Of a DNA stretch of 64,000 nt, positions 1 through 8,012 are shown piece after piece. Origin of the DNA: Levilinea saccharolytica (GTDB lineage Bacteria > Chloroflexota > Anaerolineae > Anaerolineales > Anaerolineaceae); contig NZ_LGCM01000037.1 of assembly GCF_001306035.1 (NCBI RefSeq), positions 25,131-89,130 of the forward strand, written 5' to 3'. The translations under genes were made by a program, and so were the position numbers. The notes beneath the pieces were generated by a model. That model saw only the letters and a program-made list of their open reading frames with translations, did no database searches and was not told the DNA's origin. The stretch's first letter is position 1; every line of letters starts with the position of its first letter.

Positions 1-658
1 CGAGCCGCTCGGCAAACACCTGCTGCGCGGCGGCAAACCCCAGGGTCACAGCCTGCCCATGAACCTCCAGGGTGACGGTCTGATTGAAGGGCAGCACCTC
101 CACCACCCGCGCCGGGCTGCCCGGCACCACCGATTTTTCTTCCAAAAAGTGCAGCAGCTGGCTATCTTCTTCGGCCAGCTCGTGGATGCGGCGGATGACG
201 ACCTCGTCGCCGGGGCGCAGATTGACCAGCGAGACCCAATCGGCGGCCAGATCCTCAAACCCGGGCAGAGGGTTGCCGTGCGGGCAGGTGGTGGGGTGGT
301 TCAGGTCCGCAATCAGCGCGGCTTCCAGCTCGTCCGAGATGGCGTGTTCGATCTCATGGGCCTGCAGATGGACTTTGGACCAGGATAACATACGCGAAAG
401 CAGCCATTCGGTCAGCATGTGGCGGCGCATGACCGTGCGGGCGGCGGCCATGCCGGGGTCCGTCAGGTGCGGGCCGTGGGGGCTGTCCATGCTCACCAGG
501 CCGTCGCGCACCATGCGTTTGAGGGTGTTGGTGACAGTGGGGGGCGAGACACCCAGCAGCTCGGCTAGGCGCACCCCCTGAACCGCCTCGCCGTCGCGCT
601 GCAGGATGAACAGGATCATTAAATAGTCTTCAATCGTCGGGCTAATCTTATCGGTCAT
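1..658 (-). CDS. DtxR/MntR-family metal-dependent transcriptional regulator (C-terminus cut by window edge)
   Basis: Reading back from the ATG at 658 gives 219 open codons with no stop before the window edge. Residues about 1-60 form a winged helix (PTIEDYLMILF, then LLGVSPPTVTNTLKRM); residues 65-145 hold the metal-binding/dimerisation region with the family pattern of HEIEHAISDELEAAL and CPHGNPLP; the last 70 residues are an SH3-like FeoA-type domain (LRPGDEVVIRRI). Proteins of this family repress metal uptake genes when loaded with Fe2+ or Mn2+. It is divergent from feoA-feoB, with AT-rich palindromic half-sites between them, so iron control of feo and of itself is the natural reading. The start is preceded only by a weak AAGG. 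Metal identity (Fe or Mn) cannot be told from sequence alone. Confidence 0.88.
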   Translation of the reverse strand, partial: MTDKISPTIEDYLMILFILQRDGEAVQGVRLAELLGVSPPTVTNTLKRMVRDGLVSMDSPHGPHLTDPGMAAARTVMRRHMLTEWLLSRMLSWSKVHLQAHEIEHAISDELEAALIADLNHPTTCPHGNPLPGFEDLAADWVSLVNLRPGDEVVIRRIHELAEEDSQLLHFLEEKSVVPGSPARVVEVLPFNQTVTLEVHGQAVTLGFAAAQQVFAERL

Positions 659-692
659 GGCGCCTTTATGAAAAACAGGACGTTCTTCCATC

Positions 693-747
693 TTGACAAA
701 TGCTGAAAACAGCATATAAATTAGTGTATACTAATTGTGAAATTAGT
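693..747 (+). promoter_or_regulatory. feo promoter with overlapping putative DtxR-type operator
   Basis: TTGACA (693-698) and TATAAA (715-720) are spaced by 16 bases and face feoA. Immediately over and after the -10 lie three copies of one half-site: ATTAGT (720-725), ACTAAT (730-735) and ATTAGT (742-747), giving two adjacent inverted repeats. The position, between a DtxR-type regulator and an iron transporter, makes it a likely repressor site; the binding protein is inferred. Confidence 0.6.
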
Positions 748-818
748 CAATGGTCAATCTGTGAAGTAGGACACTCTAATTATAGCCCGGCGGGGCTTTC
801 CGTCAAGATAGGATCTTT

Positions 819-1070
819 ATGCAGCCGACAACTTTGAACCAGACGCGATTATTGGATTTGCAGGCAGGTGAGCGCGGATTGGTGATTTCATTGGGCAGCG
901 GTAAACAGCTCATCAGCCGCCTGACGGCTTTGGGTTTCACCCCAGGGGGAGAGCTGGTGGTCAATCAAAACTATGCCCACGGCCCGCTGATTGTGACCGT
1001 GCGCGGCGGGCGGGTGGCCATTGGGCGCGGGGAGGCCGCGGCCATTCTGGTGGAGCGGAGGGACGAATGA
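819..1070 (+). CDS. feoA: FeoA-family ferrous iron transport protein
   Basis: An 83-residue protein of the usual FeoA size with the SH3-like fold signature: LDLQAGERGLVISL, then LTALGFTPGGELVV and VRGGRVAIGRGEAAAIL. FeoA is a small cytoplasmic partner of the FeoB iron channel. The stop overlaps the feoB start by four bases (ATGA), showing translational coupling. The ribosome-binding site is weak (GATAGGATC). Confidence 0.9.
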   Translation: MQPTTLNQTRLLDLQAGERGLVISLGSGKQLISRLTALGFTPGGELVVNQNYAHGPLIVTVRGGRVAIGRGEAAAILVERRDE

Positions 1071-3106
1071 GCTGCCACAGCGACACCGCAACCTCACCCG
1101 CGCTGGATGTGGAAAACGCCCAGCGCACCACCCTGATTGCCCTGGCGGGGCAGCCCAACATGGGCAAATCCACCCTGTTCAACCTGCTCACTGGCCTGAA
1201 CCAACACGTGGGCAATTGGGCCGGGAAGACCGTGGAGCGGCGCGAAGGCAGCCTGACTCACGACGGGCAGCGCTTCACCCTCGTGGACCTGCCGGGCACT
1301 TACAGCCTGACGGCCAATTCCGCCGAAGAGCGCATCGCGCGCGATTTCATCCTGCACGAGCAGCCGGATGTGGTCATCGCCGTGGTGAACGCCGCCAATC
1401 TGGAGCGCAGCCTGTACCTGCTGGCCGAGCTGGTCAGCTTGCCGGCGCCGGTGGTGGTGGCGTTGAATATGATGGATGTGGCCCGCCAGGAGAATATCCT
1501 GGTGGAGCCGGAGGTGCTGGAAGCCGCCCTGGGTCTGCCCGTCATCCCCATGACGGCCACGCGCGCCGAAGGCGTGCGCGAGTTGTTTGCGGCGGTGCAG
1601 GAGACCCTGGCGGGCCGCCGCGGGCTGGTGGCGCGCCTGCCCGAAATTCGCGAAGATCACCGCGAATCCCTGCGGGTGGTGCTGGAGGCCGTGCAGGGCT
1701 ATGTGCCTGCGCCGTACCCCACCGCCTGGGCGGCCACCAAGCTGCTGGAAGGGGATGAGGAAATCACCCAGCAGATGCGCGCGCTGCTGCCGGCGGAGCG
1801 CTGGGAACGCGTTCACCAGGAGTTGATGGCGCACGAGGACGCCTTTTTGGCGGTGGCCACCGGCCGTTATGAGTGGATTGGCCGGCTGGTGCGCGCGGCG
1901 GTGGTTCGCCCGCGGGTGGGGCAAATTGGCCTGACCGAACGCCTGGACCGTTGGGCGGCGCACCCATTTTGGGGGCTGGTGATCCTGGCCGCCATTTTGG
2001 GCGGGGTGTTTTGGATGACCTTTCAAATCGGCGCGCCCCTGCAGGAGTGGTTGGACACGCAGATCATTGGGCGGGTCAGCGGCTGGCTGGCGGCGGCTTT
2101 GGTCAGCGCGCCGCTGTGGGTGCAGGGGCTGGTGCTGGACGGCGTGATGGGCGGGGTGGGCACGGTGGTGACCTTTTTGCCCATCCTGGTGATTTTCTTC
2201 GCGGTCTTGGGCCTGCTGGAAGACGTGGGCTATATGGCACGGGCGGCCTATGTGATGGACCGCTTTATGCACCTGATGGGCATGCACGGCAAGTCCTTTT
2301 TGCCGCTGTTCCTGGGCTTCGGCTGCAATGTTCCGGCGGTGATGGGGGCGCGGGTGGCCGATTCGCGGGCGGCGCAGCTGCTCACCATCCTGCTGGCGCC
2401 CCTGGTGCCCTGCACAGCCCGCCTGGGCGTTCTGGCCTTTCTGGCGCCGGCCTTTTTTGGCGCGGCGGCGGCCTGGGTATCCTGGGGGCTGGTGATGCTG
2501 TCGCTGGGCGTGCTGGTGCTGGTGGGTGTGGTGATGAGCCGCACGGTCTTCCGCGGACAGCGCTCGGCCTTTGTGATGGAAATGCCCCTCTACCACATCC
2601 CCAACCTGCGCACCATTGGCCTGCTGGTGTGGCAGCGCTCGCTGTCCTTCCTGGAAAAGGCCGGCACCACCATTCTGGTGTTTTCGGTGGTGGTGTGGGC
2701 TTTGGCGGCTTTGCCCGGCGGCGACCTGGAAAACAGTTGGCTGGCGGGGCTGGGGCGTTGGTTTGAACCGGTGGGCCTGTGGATGGGCCTGGATTGGCGC
2801 CTGACGGTGGCGCTTTTGGCCAGCTTCTTCGCCAAAGAGAATTCCATCGCCACCCTGGGGGTCTTGTTTGGCAGCGCCGAGGATGCGGGATTGGCCAGCA
2901 CCCTGGCGGGCATCTATTCCCCGGCCAGCGGCCTGGCTTTCCTGACGGTATCGCTGCTCTTCATCCCCTGCGCGGCCACCGTGGCCGTCATCCGGCAGGA
3001 GAGCGGCTCGTGGCACTGGACCCTGTTCAGCGTGGCCCTGACCCTGGCCATTTCGCTGGCGGTGGGCGCGGGTGTGTATGCCCTGGCGGTGTGGGGAGGG
3101 CTGTAA
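1067..3106 (+). CDS. feoB: FeoB ferrous iron transporter
   Basis: 679 residues, a usual FeoB length. The N-terminal G domain has G1 GQPNMGKST (28-36), G2 Thr55, G3 DLPG (74-77) and G4 NMMD near residue 133. The rest is the membrane part: two Gate domains flanking a FeoB-C segment, with the family-typical FGCNVPAVMGARV and LVPCTARLGVLAFL, and the mirrored FAKENSIATLGVL and FIPCAATVAVIR near the end. It moves Fe2+ into the cytoplasm. G1 reads NMGKS where many homologues have NSGKT. It sits between feoA (4-base overlap) and a FeoC-like gene (3-base gap). Confidence 0.97.
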   Translation: MSCHSDTATSPALDVENAQRTTLIALAGQPNMGKSTLFNLLTGLNQHVGNWAGKTVERREGSLTHDGQRFTLVDLPGTYSLTANSAEERIARDFILHEQPDVVIAVVNAANLERSLYLLAELVSLPAPVVVALNMMDVARQENILVEPEVLEAALGLPVIPMTATRAEGVRELFAAVQETLAGRRGLVARLPEIREDHRESLRVVLEAVQGYVPAPYPTAWAATKLLEGDEEITQQMRALLPAERWERVHQELMAHEDAFLAVATGRYEWIGRLVRAAVVRPRVGQIGLTERLDRWAAHPFWGLVILAAILGGVFWMTFQIGAPLQEWLDTQIIGRVSGWLAAALVSAPLWVQGLVLDGVMGGVGTVVTFLPILVIFFAVLGLLEDVGYMARAAYVMDRFMHLMGMHGKSFLPLFLGFGCNVPAVMGARVADSRAAQLLTILLAPLVPCTARLGVLAFLAPAFFGAAAAWVSWGLVMLSLGVLVLVGVVMSRTVFRGQRSAFVMEMPLYHIPNLRTIGLLVWQRSLSFLEKAGTTILVFSVVVWALAALPGGDLENSWLAGLGRWFEPVGLWMGLDWRLTVALLASFFAKENSIATLGVLFGSAEDAGLASTLAGIYSPASGLAFLTVSLLFIPCAATVAVIRQESGSWHWTLFSVALTLAISLAVGAGVYALAVWGGL

Positions 3107-3109
3107 ACC

Positions 3110-3361
3110 ATGCTTCAGGAACTTTTGACGATCTTAAGGTCGGGCGGCTCGTTGGAAATTGGCGCGCTGGCGGCCAAGCTGAACACCAGCCCGCAGATGG
3201 TGACAGCCATGCTGGATCATTTGCAGCGCATGGGCCTGCTGACGGCGGCGCAGGACTGTTCAGGGTGCCAGCTTGCCTCGTCCTGTTCGCACGGCTGCGG
3301 GAGCGCGCCCGCGCCCATGTGGCAGCTGCACAGCCGCGCGGCTGAAGATCCCCCGCGCTGA
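3110..3361 (+). CDS. FeoC-like winged-helix protein with four-cysteine Fe-S motif
   Basis: 83 residues. Residues 1-45 form a winged helix (LEIGALAAKLNTSPQMVTAML, helix-turn-helix near 15-40). Residues 50-63 carry four cysteines as Cys50-x2-Cys53-x5-Cys59-x3-Cys63, the pattern of FeoC proteins that bind an iron-sulphur cluster and tune FeoB. The gene starts three bases after feoB and ends the operon. The C-terminal 20 residues after the cysteines are longer than in enteric FeoC. Confidence 0.75.
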   Translation: MLQELLTILRSGGSLEIGALAAKLNTSPQMVTAMLDHLQRMGLLTAAQDCSGCQLASSCSHGCGSAPAPMWQLHSRAAEDPPR

Positions 3362-3383
3362 CTTGCGGACATTATCTTGACGC

Positions 3384-3431
3384 TTTCCGCGACTTCTGAT
3401 AGACTCATCACCCGTCGCGGAAAGTATTTTT
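3384..3431 (+). terminator. Probable terminator after the feo operon
   Basis: A perfect 10-base inverted repeat, TTTCCGCGAC (3384-3393) and GTCGCGGAAA (3414-3423), with a 20-base loop, followed by GTATTTTT. The loop is longer than ideal, so it could also be a regulatory hairpin. Confidence 0.6.
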
Positions 3432-3442
3432 AACCCAGGGCC

Positions 3443-3471
3443 TTGTCATTCCGTCATGGGTTTGGTATAAT
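3443..3471 (+). promoter_or_regulatory. Promoter of the tRNA-tuf operon
   Basis: TTGTCA (3443-3448) and a perfect TATAAT (3466-3471) with 17 bases between, plus TGG directly before the -10 (extended -10). It lies 38 bases before the first tRNA. Confidence 0.8.
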
Positions 3472-3508
3472 TCCTGCGCTGTAGAGGAACCTTAAAATCA
3501 TTTTCTGC

Positions 3509-3580
3509 GCCGACGTAGCTCAATGGTAGAGCAACCGCCTTGTAAGCGGTTGGTTACGGGTCCGATTCCCGTCGTCGGCT
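3509..3580 (+). tRNA. tRNA-Thr (anticodon TGT)
   Basis: 72 bases with acceptor GCCGACG/CGTCGGC, D arm AGCTCAATGGTAGAGCA, anticodon loop CTTGTAA and T arm ACGGG-TCCGATT-CCCGT. No CCA is encoded; discriminator T. Confidence 0.96.
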
Positions 3581-3593
3581 CAGTTGACGGCTG

Positions 3594-3640
3594 GCGAGTG
3601 AGATGGATGGAAGGGAGAAATCCCCCGCGATCTCACTTGC
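3594..3640 (+). repeat. Inverted repeat between tRNA-Thr and tRNA-Tyr
   Basis: GCGAGTGAGAT (3594-3604) and ATCTCACTTGC (3630-3640) can pair over 11 bases (one G-T), loop 25. It may be a processing hairpin in the tRNA precursor; it lacks a T tract. Confidence 0.45.
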
Positions 3641-3665
3641 GAGCTGGCAACAGTTCGAAAATATC

Positions 3666-3749
3666 GGGCGGTTACCCAAGTGGCCAAAGGGACCTGACTG
3701 TAAATCAGCTGGAGACACTCCTTCGGAGGTTCGAATCCTTCACCGCCCA
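3666..3749 (+). tRNA. tRNA-Tyr (anticodon GTA)
   Basis: 84 bases, class II with a long variable arm. Acceptor GGGCGGT/ACCGCCC, anticodon loop CTGTAAA, T arm GGAGG-TTCGAAT-CCTTC. No encoded CCA. Confidence 0.96.
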
Positions 3750-3773
3750 CTCGCTGAAAAAGCGAGAAAGATC

Positions 3774-3803
3774 ACAAGCGCAAAGATGTTACAAGCGCAA
3801 AGA
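3774..3803 (+). repeat. 13-base direct repeat between tRNA genes
   Basis: ACAAGCGCAAAGA occurs at 3774-3786 and again at 3791-3803, after a small hairpin TCGCT-GAAAA-AGCGA (3751-3765) that follows tRNA-Tyr. No function is evident. Confidence 0.5.
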
Positions 3804-3817
3804 GTTGGGATCGGCAA

Positions 3818-3890
3818 GCCCTCATAGCTCAGTAGGTAGAGCACGTTCTTGGTAAGAACGGGGTCATGGGTTCAAATCCCATTGAGGGCT
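3818..3890 (+). tRNA. tRNA-Thr (anticodon GGT)
   Basis: 73 bases. Acceptor GCCCTCA/TGAGGGC, anticodon loop TTGGTAA, T arm ATGGG-TTCAAAT-CCCAT. Lies 46 bases before tuf, as in the Thr-Tyr-Gly-Thr-tuf order known from other bacteria, but without the Gly tRNA. Confidence 0.96.
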
Positions 3891-3936
3891 CTATTTGCCG
3901 CCTGCACCTTGATGTCTTTGCAATAGGAGAGGAATC

Positions 3937-5139
3937 ATGGCCAAGCAAAAATTTGATCGAAGCAAGCCGCATCTGAATGTAGGCACGATGGGGCACATCG
4001 ACCACGGAAAGACGACCTTGACGGCGGCGATCACGAAGTATTGCCAGATGATGGGCAACGCAGAATATCGGGCGTATGACCAGATTGACAACGCGCCGGA
4101 AGAAAAAGCGCGCGGGATCACCATCAACATCGCGCACGTGGAATACTCGACGGCGAACCGGCACTACGCGCACGTAGACATGCCGGGCCACCGCGACTAC
4201 ATCAAGAACATGATCACGGGTGCGGCGCAGGTAGACGGCGCCATCCTGGTGGTGGCAGCGCCGGACGGCCCCATGCCGCAGACGCGCGAGCACGTGCTGC
4301 TGGCGCGGCAGGTGGAAGTGCCGAGCATCGTCGTGTTCCTGAACAAAGTGGATCAGATGGACGACCCGGAATTGTTGGAACTGGTGGAATTGGAACTGCG
4401 GGAAATGCTGACCGCGAACGAATTCCCTGGGGACGAGATTCCGATTGTGCGCGGGAGCGCGTTGAAGGCGCTGGAAAGCACCTCGACGGACGTGAACGCG
4501 CCGGAATATGCGTGCATCAAAGAGCTGCTGGATGTGGTGGACAGCTACATCAAAGAGCCGGAGCGGGCGATTGACAAGCCGTTCTCGATGCCGGTGGAAG
4601 ACGTGTTCTCGATCAAGGGACGCGGCACGGTGGTGACGGGTCGTGTGGACCGCGGCATCATCAAAGTGGGCGAACCGGTTGAGATCGTAGGTTTGCGCGA
4701 CAAGAGCATGAGCTCGGTGTGCACGGGCGTAGAAATGTTCCACAAGATGCTGGATCAGGGTATGGCTGGTGACAACCTGGGCCTGCTGCTGCGGGGCATT
4801 GAGCGCACGGACGTGGAGCGCGGAATGGTAGTGGCGAAGCCGGGGAGCATTCACCCGCACCGCAAGTTCAACGCGGAAGTGTACGTGTTGAAGCGGGAAG
4901 AGGGTGGGCGGCACAAGCCGTTCTTCCCTGGGTACCGGCCGCAGTTCTACATTCGGACGATGGATGTGACGGGAGACATTCGGCTGCCCGCGGGCGTAGA
5001 GATGGTCATGCCGGGCGACAATGTCAACATGGAAGTTGAACTGATTGTGCCGGTGGCGCTGGAGCAAGGCTCCAAGTTCGCCATTCGCGAAGGCGGTCTG
5101 ACCGTCGGCGCTGGCGTGATCACCAAAATTCTGGACTAA
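3937..5139 (+). CDS. tuf: Elongation factor Tu
   Basis: 400 residues. P-loop GHIDHGKT (19-26), G2 with RGITI, G3 DMPGH, G4 NKVD, then domains 2 and 3 ([45 protein letters not shown]). It carries aminoacyl-tRNA to the ribosome as a GTP complex. A strong AGGAGAGG lies 7 bases before the ATG. The codon third positions are strongly biased, as expected for a highly expressed gene. It is co-transcribed with the upstream tRNA genes and followed by rpmG and tRNA-Trp. Confidence 0.99.
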   Translation: MAKQKFDRSKPHLNVGTMGHIDHGKTTLTAAITKYCQMMGNAEYRAYDQIDNAPEEKARGITINIAHVEYSTANRHYAHVDMPGHRDYIKNMITGAAQVDGAILVVAAPDGPMPQTREHVLLARQVEVPSIVVFLNKVDQMDDPELLELVELELREMLTANEFPGDEIPIVRGSALKALESTSTDVNAPEYACIKELLDVVDSYIKEPERAIDKPFSMPVEDVFSIKGRGTVVTGRVDRGIIKVGEPVEIVGLRDKSMSSVCTGVEMFHKMLDQGMAGDNLGLLLRGIERTDVERGMVVAKPGSIHPHRKFNAEVYVLKREEGGRHKPFFPGYRPQFYIRTMDVTGDIRLPAGVEMVMPGDNVNMEVELIVPVALEQGSKFAIREGGLTVGAGVITKILD

Positions 5140-5182
5140 GCAAGAGGAGAGCCAGCCGGGTTAACTGGCTGCGTGAAACGGT

Positions 5183-5353
5183 ATGGCATCTAAAAAGAAA
5201 GATATCCGCCCGGTGATCACCTTTGCGTGCATGGACTGCAAAGAGCGCAACTACACTTCGCAGAAGAACCGCCGTAATGACCCCGGCCGCATGGAACTGA
5301 AAAAATACTGTCCTCGCTGCCGCAAACACACTGCGCACCGCGAGACAAAGTAA
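5183..5353 (+). CDS. rpmG: 50S ribosomal protein L33
   Basis: 56 residues beginning [19 protein letters not shown]. Two CxxC pairs (CMDC near 16-19 and CPRC near 42-45) show it is the zinc-binding form of L33. A TGA lies in frame three codons before the ATG, so the start is fixed. The nearest good Shine-Dalgarno (AGAGGAGA, 5143-5150) is 32 bases upstream, with a small hairpin AGCCAG/CTGGCT (5150-5155, 5165-5170) between it and the start. Confidence 0.95.
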   Translation: MASKKKDIRPVITFACMDCKERNYTSQKNRRNDPGRMELKKYCPRCRKHTAHRETK

Positions 5354-5364
5354 GGATTGAGAGC

Positions 5365-5400
5365 GCTGGAAACCCGCCGGACAACCAGCGGGTTTCCAGC
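5365..5400 (+). other. Strong stem-loop between rpmG and tRNA-Trp
   Basis: A perfect 13-base inverted repeat, GCTGGAAACCCGC (5365-5377) and GCGGGTTTCCAGC (5388-5400), loop of 10. No T tract follows, so it is more likely an RNA-processing or protective hairpin than a terminator. Confidence 0.6.
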
Positions 5401-5407
5401 CTCGCAT

Positions 5408-5480
5408 AGGCCAGTAGCTCAATTGGCAGAGCGCCTGTCTCCAAAACAGGAGGTTGTGGGTTCAATTCCTGCCTGGCCTG
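5408..5480 (+). tRNA. tRNA-Trp (anticodon CCA)
   Basis: 73 bases. Acceptor AGGCCAG/CTGGCCT, anticodon loop CTCCAAA, T arm TGTGG-GTTCAATT-CCTGC-like. Placement before secE-nusG is the common bacterial order. Confidence 0.96.
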
Positions 5481-5542
5481 CCTCATCCAAGGCGACGCCG
5501 TCTTAATGGCGGCGTTTTAGCCGTAAAGATAAGGAGTACTGC

Positions 5543-5779
5543 GTGACGGACAAAACCGAGAAAAAAGAGGCAAAACCGAATTTCTTCGAGCGCATGGGCA
5601 ACAGCATCAAGCGCTGGTGGCGCGAAACTGTCGGCGAGCTGCGAAAAGTGACCTGGCCCACCCGCCAGGAGACTTTCCGTTTGACCAAGATCGTTTTGAT
5701 GGTTTTGGCTGTGATGAGCCTGGCTTTGGGCCTGCTCGATTTCCTGCTCGCGCAGCTCATGGTTCTGATTTTGGCCTAG
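5543..5779 (+). CDS. secE: Preprotein translocase subunit SecE
   Basis: 78 residues from a GTG start with AAGGAG nine bases before it. Signature WWRETVGELRKVTWPTRQET at about 27-46, then one membrane segment (IVLMVLAVMSLALGLLDFLL). Single-membrane-span SecE of this length is typical outside the gamma-proteobacteria. It clamps SecY in the protein-export channel. Followed by nusG after 45 bases. Confidence 0.96.
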   Translation: MTDKTEKKEAKPNFFERMGNSIKRWWRETVGELRKVTWPTRQETFRLTKIVLMVLAVMSLALGLLDFLLAQLMVLILA

Positions 5780-5824
5780 CCTGGATGAACTGCCGGGCGT
5801 GGACAGCTTTATAAGGAAAAAACG

Positions 5825-6475
5825 ATGGATGCGTTAAACGAGAATTTTCAGGATGACGAAAGCCAGGAAACCCTGCCGGTACAAGCGGCGGGGGATGATG
5901 CGCTTCCGGTCCCTGGCGCTTCCAAGGATGAACAGGCTGTCGAAGAAGGCACGGACCGCGCCTGGTATGTGATTCACTGCTATTCGGGGTATGAGAACAA
6001 GGTTCGTCATAACCTGGAGCAGCGAATTGAAACCATGAACATGAAAGACATGATCTTTGACGTGGTCATTCCGACCCAGGAAGAGATCGAAGTCAAAGAT
6101 GGTAAGCGCCGTGTGGTCGAGCGCCATGTTTTCCCTGGGTACGTTCTGGTGAACATGATTATGACGGAAGAGTCCTGGTACGTGGTTCGCAACACGCCAG
6201 GCGTTACTGGTTTTGTGGGCATGGGTACTGCACCCACCGCCCTGCGGCCCGAAGAAGTCAACCAGATCTTGAAGCGCATGGAAGCCGAGGCCCCCGTGGT
6301 CAAGGTGACCTTTAAGGTTGGCGAGCGCGTGCGCATCATTGACGGGCCGTTCAACGACTTCCGCGGCACGGTTTCAGAAATTGACATGGGGCGCACCAAA
6401 GTGCGCGTGATGGTCAACTTCTTTGGCCGTGAAACCCCTGTGGAGCTGGATTTCTTACAGGTGGAAAAAGCTTAG
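5825..6475 (+). CDS. nusG: Transcription termination/antitermination factor NusG
   Basis: 216 residues. An acidic 40-residue N-terminal tail precedes the NGN domain (AWYVIHCYSGYENKVRHNLE; VFPGYVLVNM) and the C-terminal KOW domain (FKVGERVRIIDGPFNDFRG near 160-178). NusG binds RNA polymerase and couples it to ribosome or Rho. The tail is an extension compared with E. coli NusG. Start ATG with AAGGAAAA upstream. Confidence 0.97.
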   Translation: MDALNENFQDDESQETLPVQAAGDDALPVPGASKDEQAVEEGTDRAWYVIHCYSGYENKVRHNLEQRIETMNMKDMIFDVVIPTQEEIEVKDGKRRVVERHVFPGYVLVNMIMTEESWYVVRNTPGVTGFVGMGTAPTALRPEEVNQILKRMEAEAPVVKVTFKVGERVRIIDGPFNDFRGTVSEIDMGRTKVRVMVNFFGRETPVELDFLQVEKA

Positions 6476-6482
6476 TGAGCGG

Positions 6483-6563
6483 GCCTGCGCCCAGCGCAGG
6501 CTTAGATATTCGTGGGAGGGCGCCCACCCTAATCGCCCGTTATAACCACAAAGGAGTAAAGCT
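6483..6563 (+). promoter_or_regulatory. rplK leader with hairpins and possible ribosomal protein L1 target
   Basis: Contains hairpin GCCTGCGC/GCGCAGGC (6483-6501) and GTGGGAGGGC (6512-6521), which resembles the GUGGGAGG element of the L1-binding region in 23S rRNA. The same GTGGGAGGGC is repeated in the rplA leader, and both are followed by GCCCGTT and the same AACCACAAAGGAGT before the start. L1 feedback on this operon is known in other bacteria; here it is inferred. Confidence 0.45.
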
Positions 6564-6989
6564 GTGGCAAAGAAACTGAAAGCGATTGTACGTTTACAGC
6601 TGCCTGGCGGAAAAGCGACGCCAGCGCCCCCGGTTGGTCCGGCCCTGGCTGGGCACGGTATCAACATTATGGCGTTTGTGAAAGAATACAACGCCCGGAC
6701 GGCGAACCGGGCCGGGGAAATCGTCCCGGCGGAAATCACGGTGTTCACCGATGGTTCCTTCAACTTCATTCTGAAGTCGCCCCCGGCTGGCTTCCTGTTG
6801 AAGCGGGCCGCTGGTGTGGATAAGGGCTCTGCCACGTCGAACCGCACCAAGGTTGGCAAAGTGACTCGCGCGCAAATTCGCGAGATCGCTGAGCTGAAGA
6901 TGAAAGACTTGAACGCGGTTGATTTGGAAGGCGCCATGCGCCAGATCGAAGGAACGGCCCGCAGCCTTGGGCTGCAGGTGGTCGACTGA
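6564..6989 (+). CDS. rplK: 50S ribosomal protein L11
   Basis: 141 residues from a GTG start, AAGGAG eight bases upstream. Typical L11 sequence: [20 protein letters not shown], then [16 protein letters not shown] and the C-terminal rRNA-binding domain ([19 protein letters not shown]). Binds the GTPase-associated region of 23S rRNA. First gene of rplK-rplA. Confidence 0.98.
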   Translation: MAKKLKAIVRLQLPGGKATPAPPVGPALAGHGINIMAFVKEYNARTANRAGEIVPAEITVFTDGSFNFILKSPPAGFLLKRAAGVDKGSATSNRTKVGKVTRAQIREIAELKMKDLNAVDLEGAMRQIEGTARSLGLQVVD

Positions 6990-6995
6990 CACCCC

Positions 6996-7042
6996 GTGGG
7001 AGGGCCTGCTGACAGGCCCGTTTGAACCACAAAGGAGTTCGC
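6996..7042 (+). promoter_or_regulatory. rplA leader, second possible L1 target
   Basis: GTGGGAGGGC (6996-7005) overlaps hairpin GGGCCTG-CTGA-CAGGCCC (7002-7019) and is followed by AACCACAAAGGAGT. It duplicates elements of the rplK leader. Confidence 0.4.
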
Positions 7043-7762
7043 ATGTCTAAGCACGGTAAGAAGTATACGGCTGCAAGCGCGCTGGTGAATCCGGCGCAGT
7101 ATTACGCCCCCCGCGAAGCCCTGGAATTGGTCCAGAAGGCCAGCTACACCTCGTTTGACGCCACGGTGGAAGTTCACCTGCGCATGGGTTTGGACCCGCG
7201 CCAGGCTGACCAGCAGGTGCGCGACGTGGTGGTGCTGCCCCACGGGTTGGGCAAGACGGTGCGTGTGTTGGTCTTCGCCCAGGGCGAAGGCGTTCAGTTC
7301 GCTCAGGAAGGCGGCGCGGATTACATCGCCGACACCGACGAATGGATCAACAAGATTCAGGGCGGCTGGACTGATTTTGATGTGGCCATCTCCACCCCGG
7401 ATATGATGGGTAAAGCGGGCCGCCTGGGTCGTGTGTTGGGCCCCCGCGGTTTGATGCCGAACCCCAAGGCCGGTACGGTGGTGCAGGCGGCTGACCTGCC
7501 GCGTGTGATCCAGGAAGCCAAGGCTGGCCGCGTGGAATTCCGCCTGGATAAGACCGCCAACCTGCACGTTCCGATTGGCAAAGTGTCCTTTGACCTGGAA
7601 AAACTGTACGACAATTTGGCCGCGCTGATGGAAGCGATCAAGAAAGCTCGTCCCTCGGCTGCCAAGGGAACGTACATCCGCCGCATGACCATCACCGCTA
7701 CGATGGCCCCTGGCGTCAAAGTGGACGCCAACGCGGCCCAGATCATGTCGGTCCGCGAGTAA
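7043..7762 (+). CDS. rplA: 50S ribosomal protein L1
   Basis: 239 residues. ATG at 7043 is chosen because AAAGGAG lies seven bases before it; an in-frame TTG at 7022 would put the ribosome site inside the gene. Family motifs: [36 protein letters not shown] and the closing [10 protein letters not shown]. Component of the L1 stalk and usual translational repressor of its own operon. Confidence 0.98.
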   Translation: MSKHGKKYTAASALVNPAQYYAPREALELVQKASYTSFDATVEVHLRMGLDPRQADQQVRDVVVLPHGLGKTVRVLVFAQGEGVQFAQEGGADYIADTDEWINKIQGGWTDFDVAISTPDMMGKAGRLGRVLGPRGLMPNPKAGTVVQAADLPRVIQEAKAGRVEFRLDKTANLHVPIGKVSFDLEKLYDNLAALMEAIKKARPSAAKGTYIRRMTITATMAPGVKVDANAAQIMSVRE

Positions 7763-7767
7763 ACTTG

Positions 7768-7776
7768 TGGTATAAT
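7768..7776 (+). promoter_or_regulatory. Extended -10 promoter before the L10 leader
   Basis: TGGTATAAT, a perfect -10 with the extended TGn, just after the rplA stop. No good -35 is seen. It would start the rplJ-rplL transcript. Confidence 0.6.
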
Positions 7777-7789
7777 CGGGCTGCCAGGC

Positions 7790-8000
7790 GGGCAAAACCG
7801 GCCTGGCGCCCGGATCAAAATTGAATAAGCCCGTATCACCGTAGAAAGCTGGTGCCAACATTGGCTTAATATCCTGCCGAGGTGAAGTGCGCGAGAATGT
7901 CCCCCAGCCGTTGCGGCTGATTTCCTGCGTCTTTGCCTGGCAGTTTTCGGGCGAAGACGTTTTATTTTTCAGGAATTTGATTTAATCACGGAAGGAAGGA
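7790..8000 (+). ncRNA. Ribosomal protein L10 leader
   Basis: The 250-base gap before rplJ carries the family-typical CCTGCCGAGGTGAAGTGCGC and GAGAATGT, then CCTGCGTCTTTGCCTGGCAG and TTTTATTTTTCAGG. Such leaders bind the L10(L12)4 complex and switch off rplJL. Bounds are approximate; the class is recognised by motif, not by a covariance search. Confidence 0.75.
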
Positions 8001-8012
8001 GGTGAATTCAAG

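Noticed and set aside
1094..3016. 640-codon open frame antisense to feoB
   Set aside because: His/Gln-rich translation typical of the reverse of a GC-rich gene; feoB is certain.
3829..5067. 412-codon frame antisense to tuf
   Set aside because: Mirror of strong codon bias in tuf; composition (His, Arg, Val) is not protein-like.
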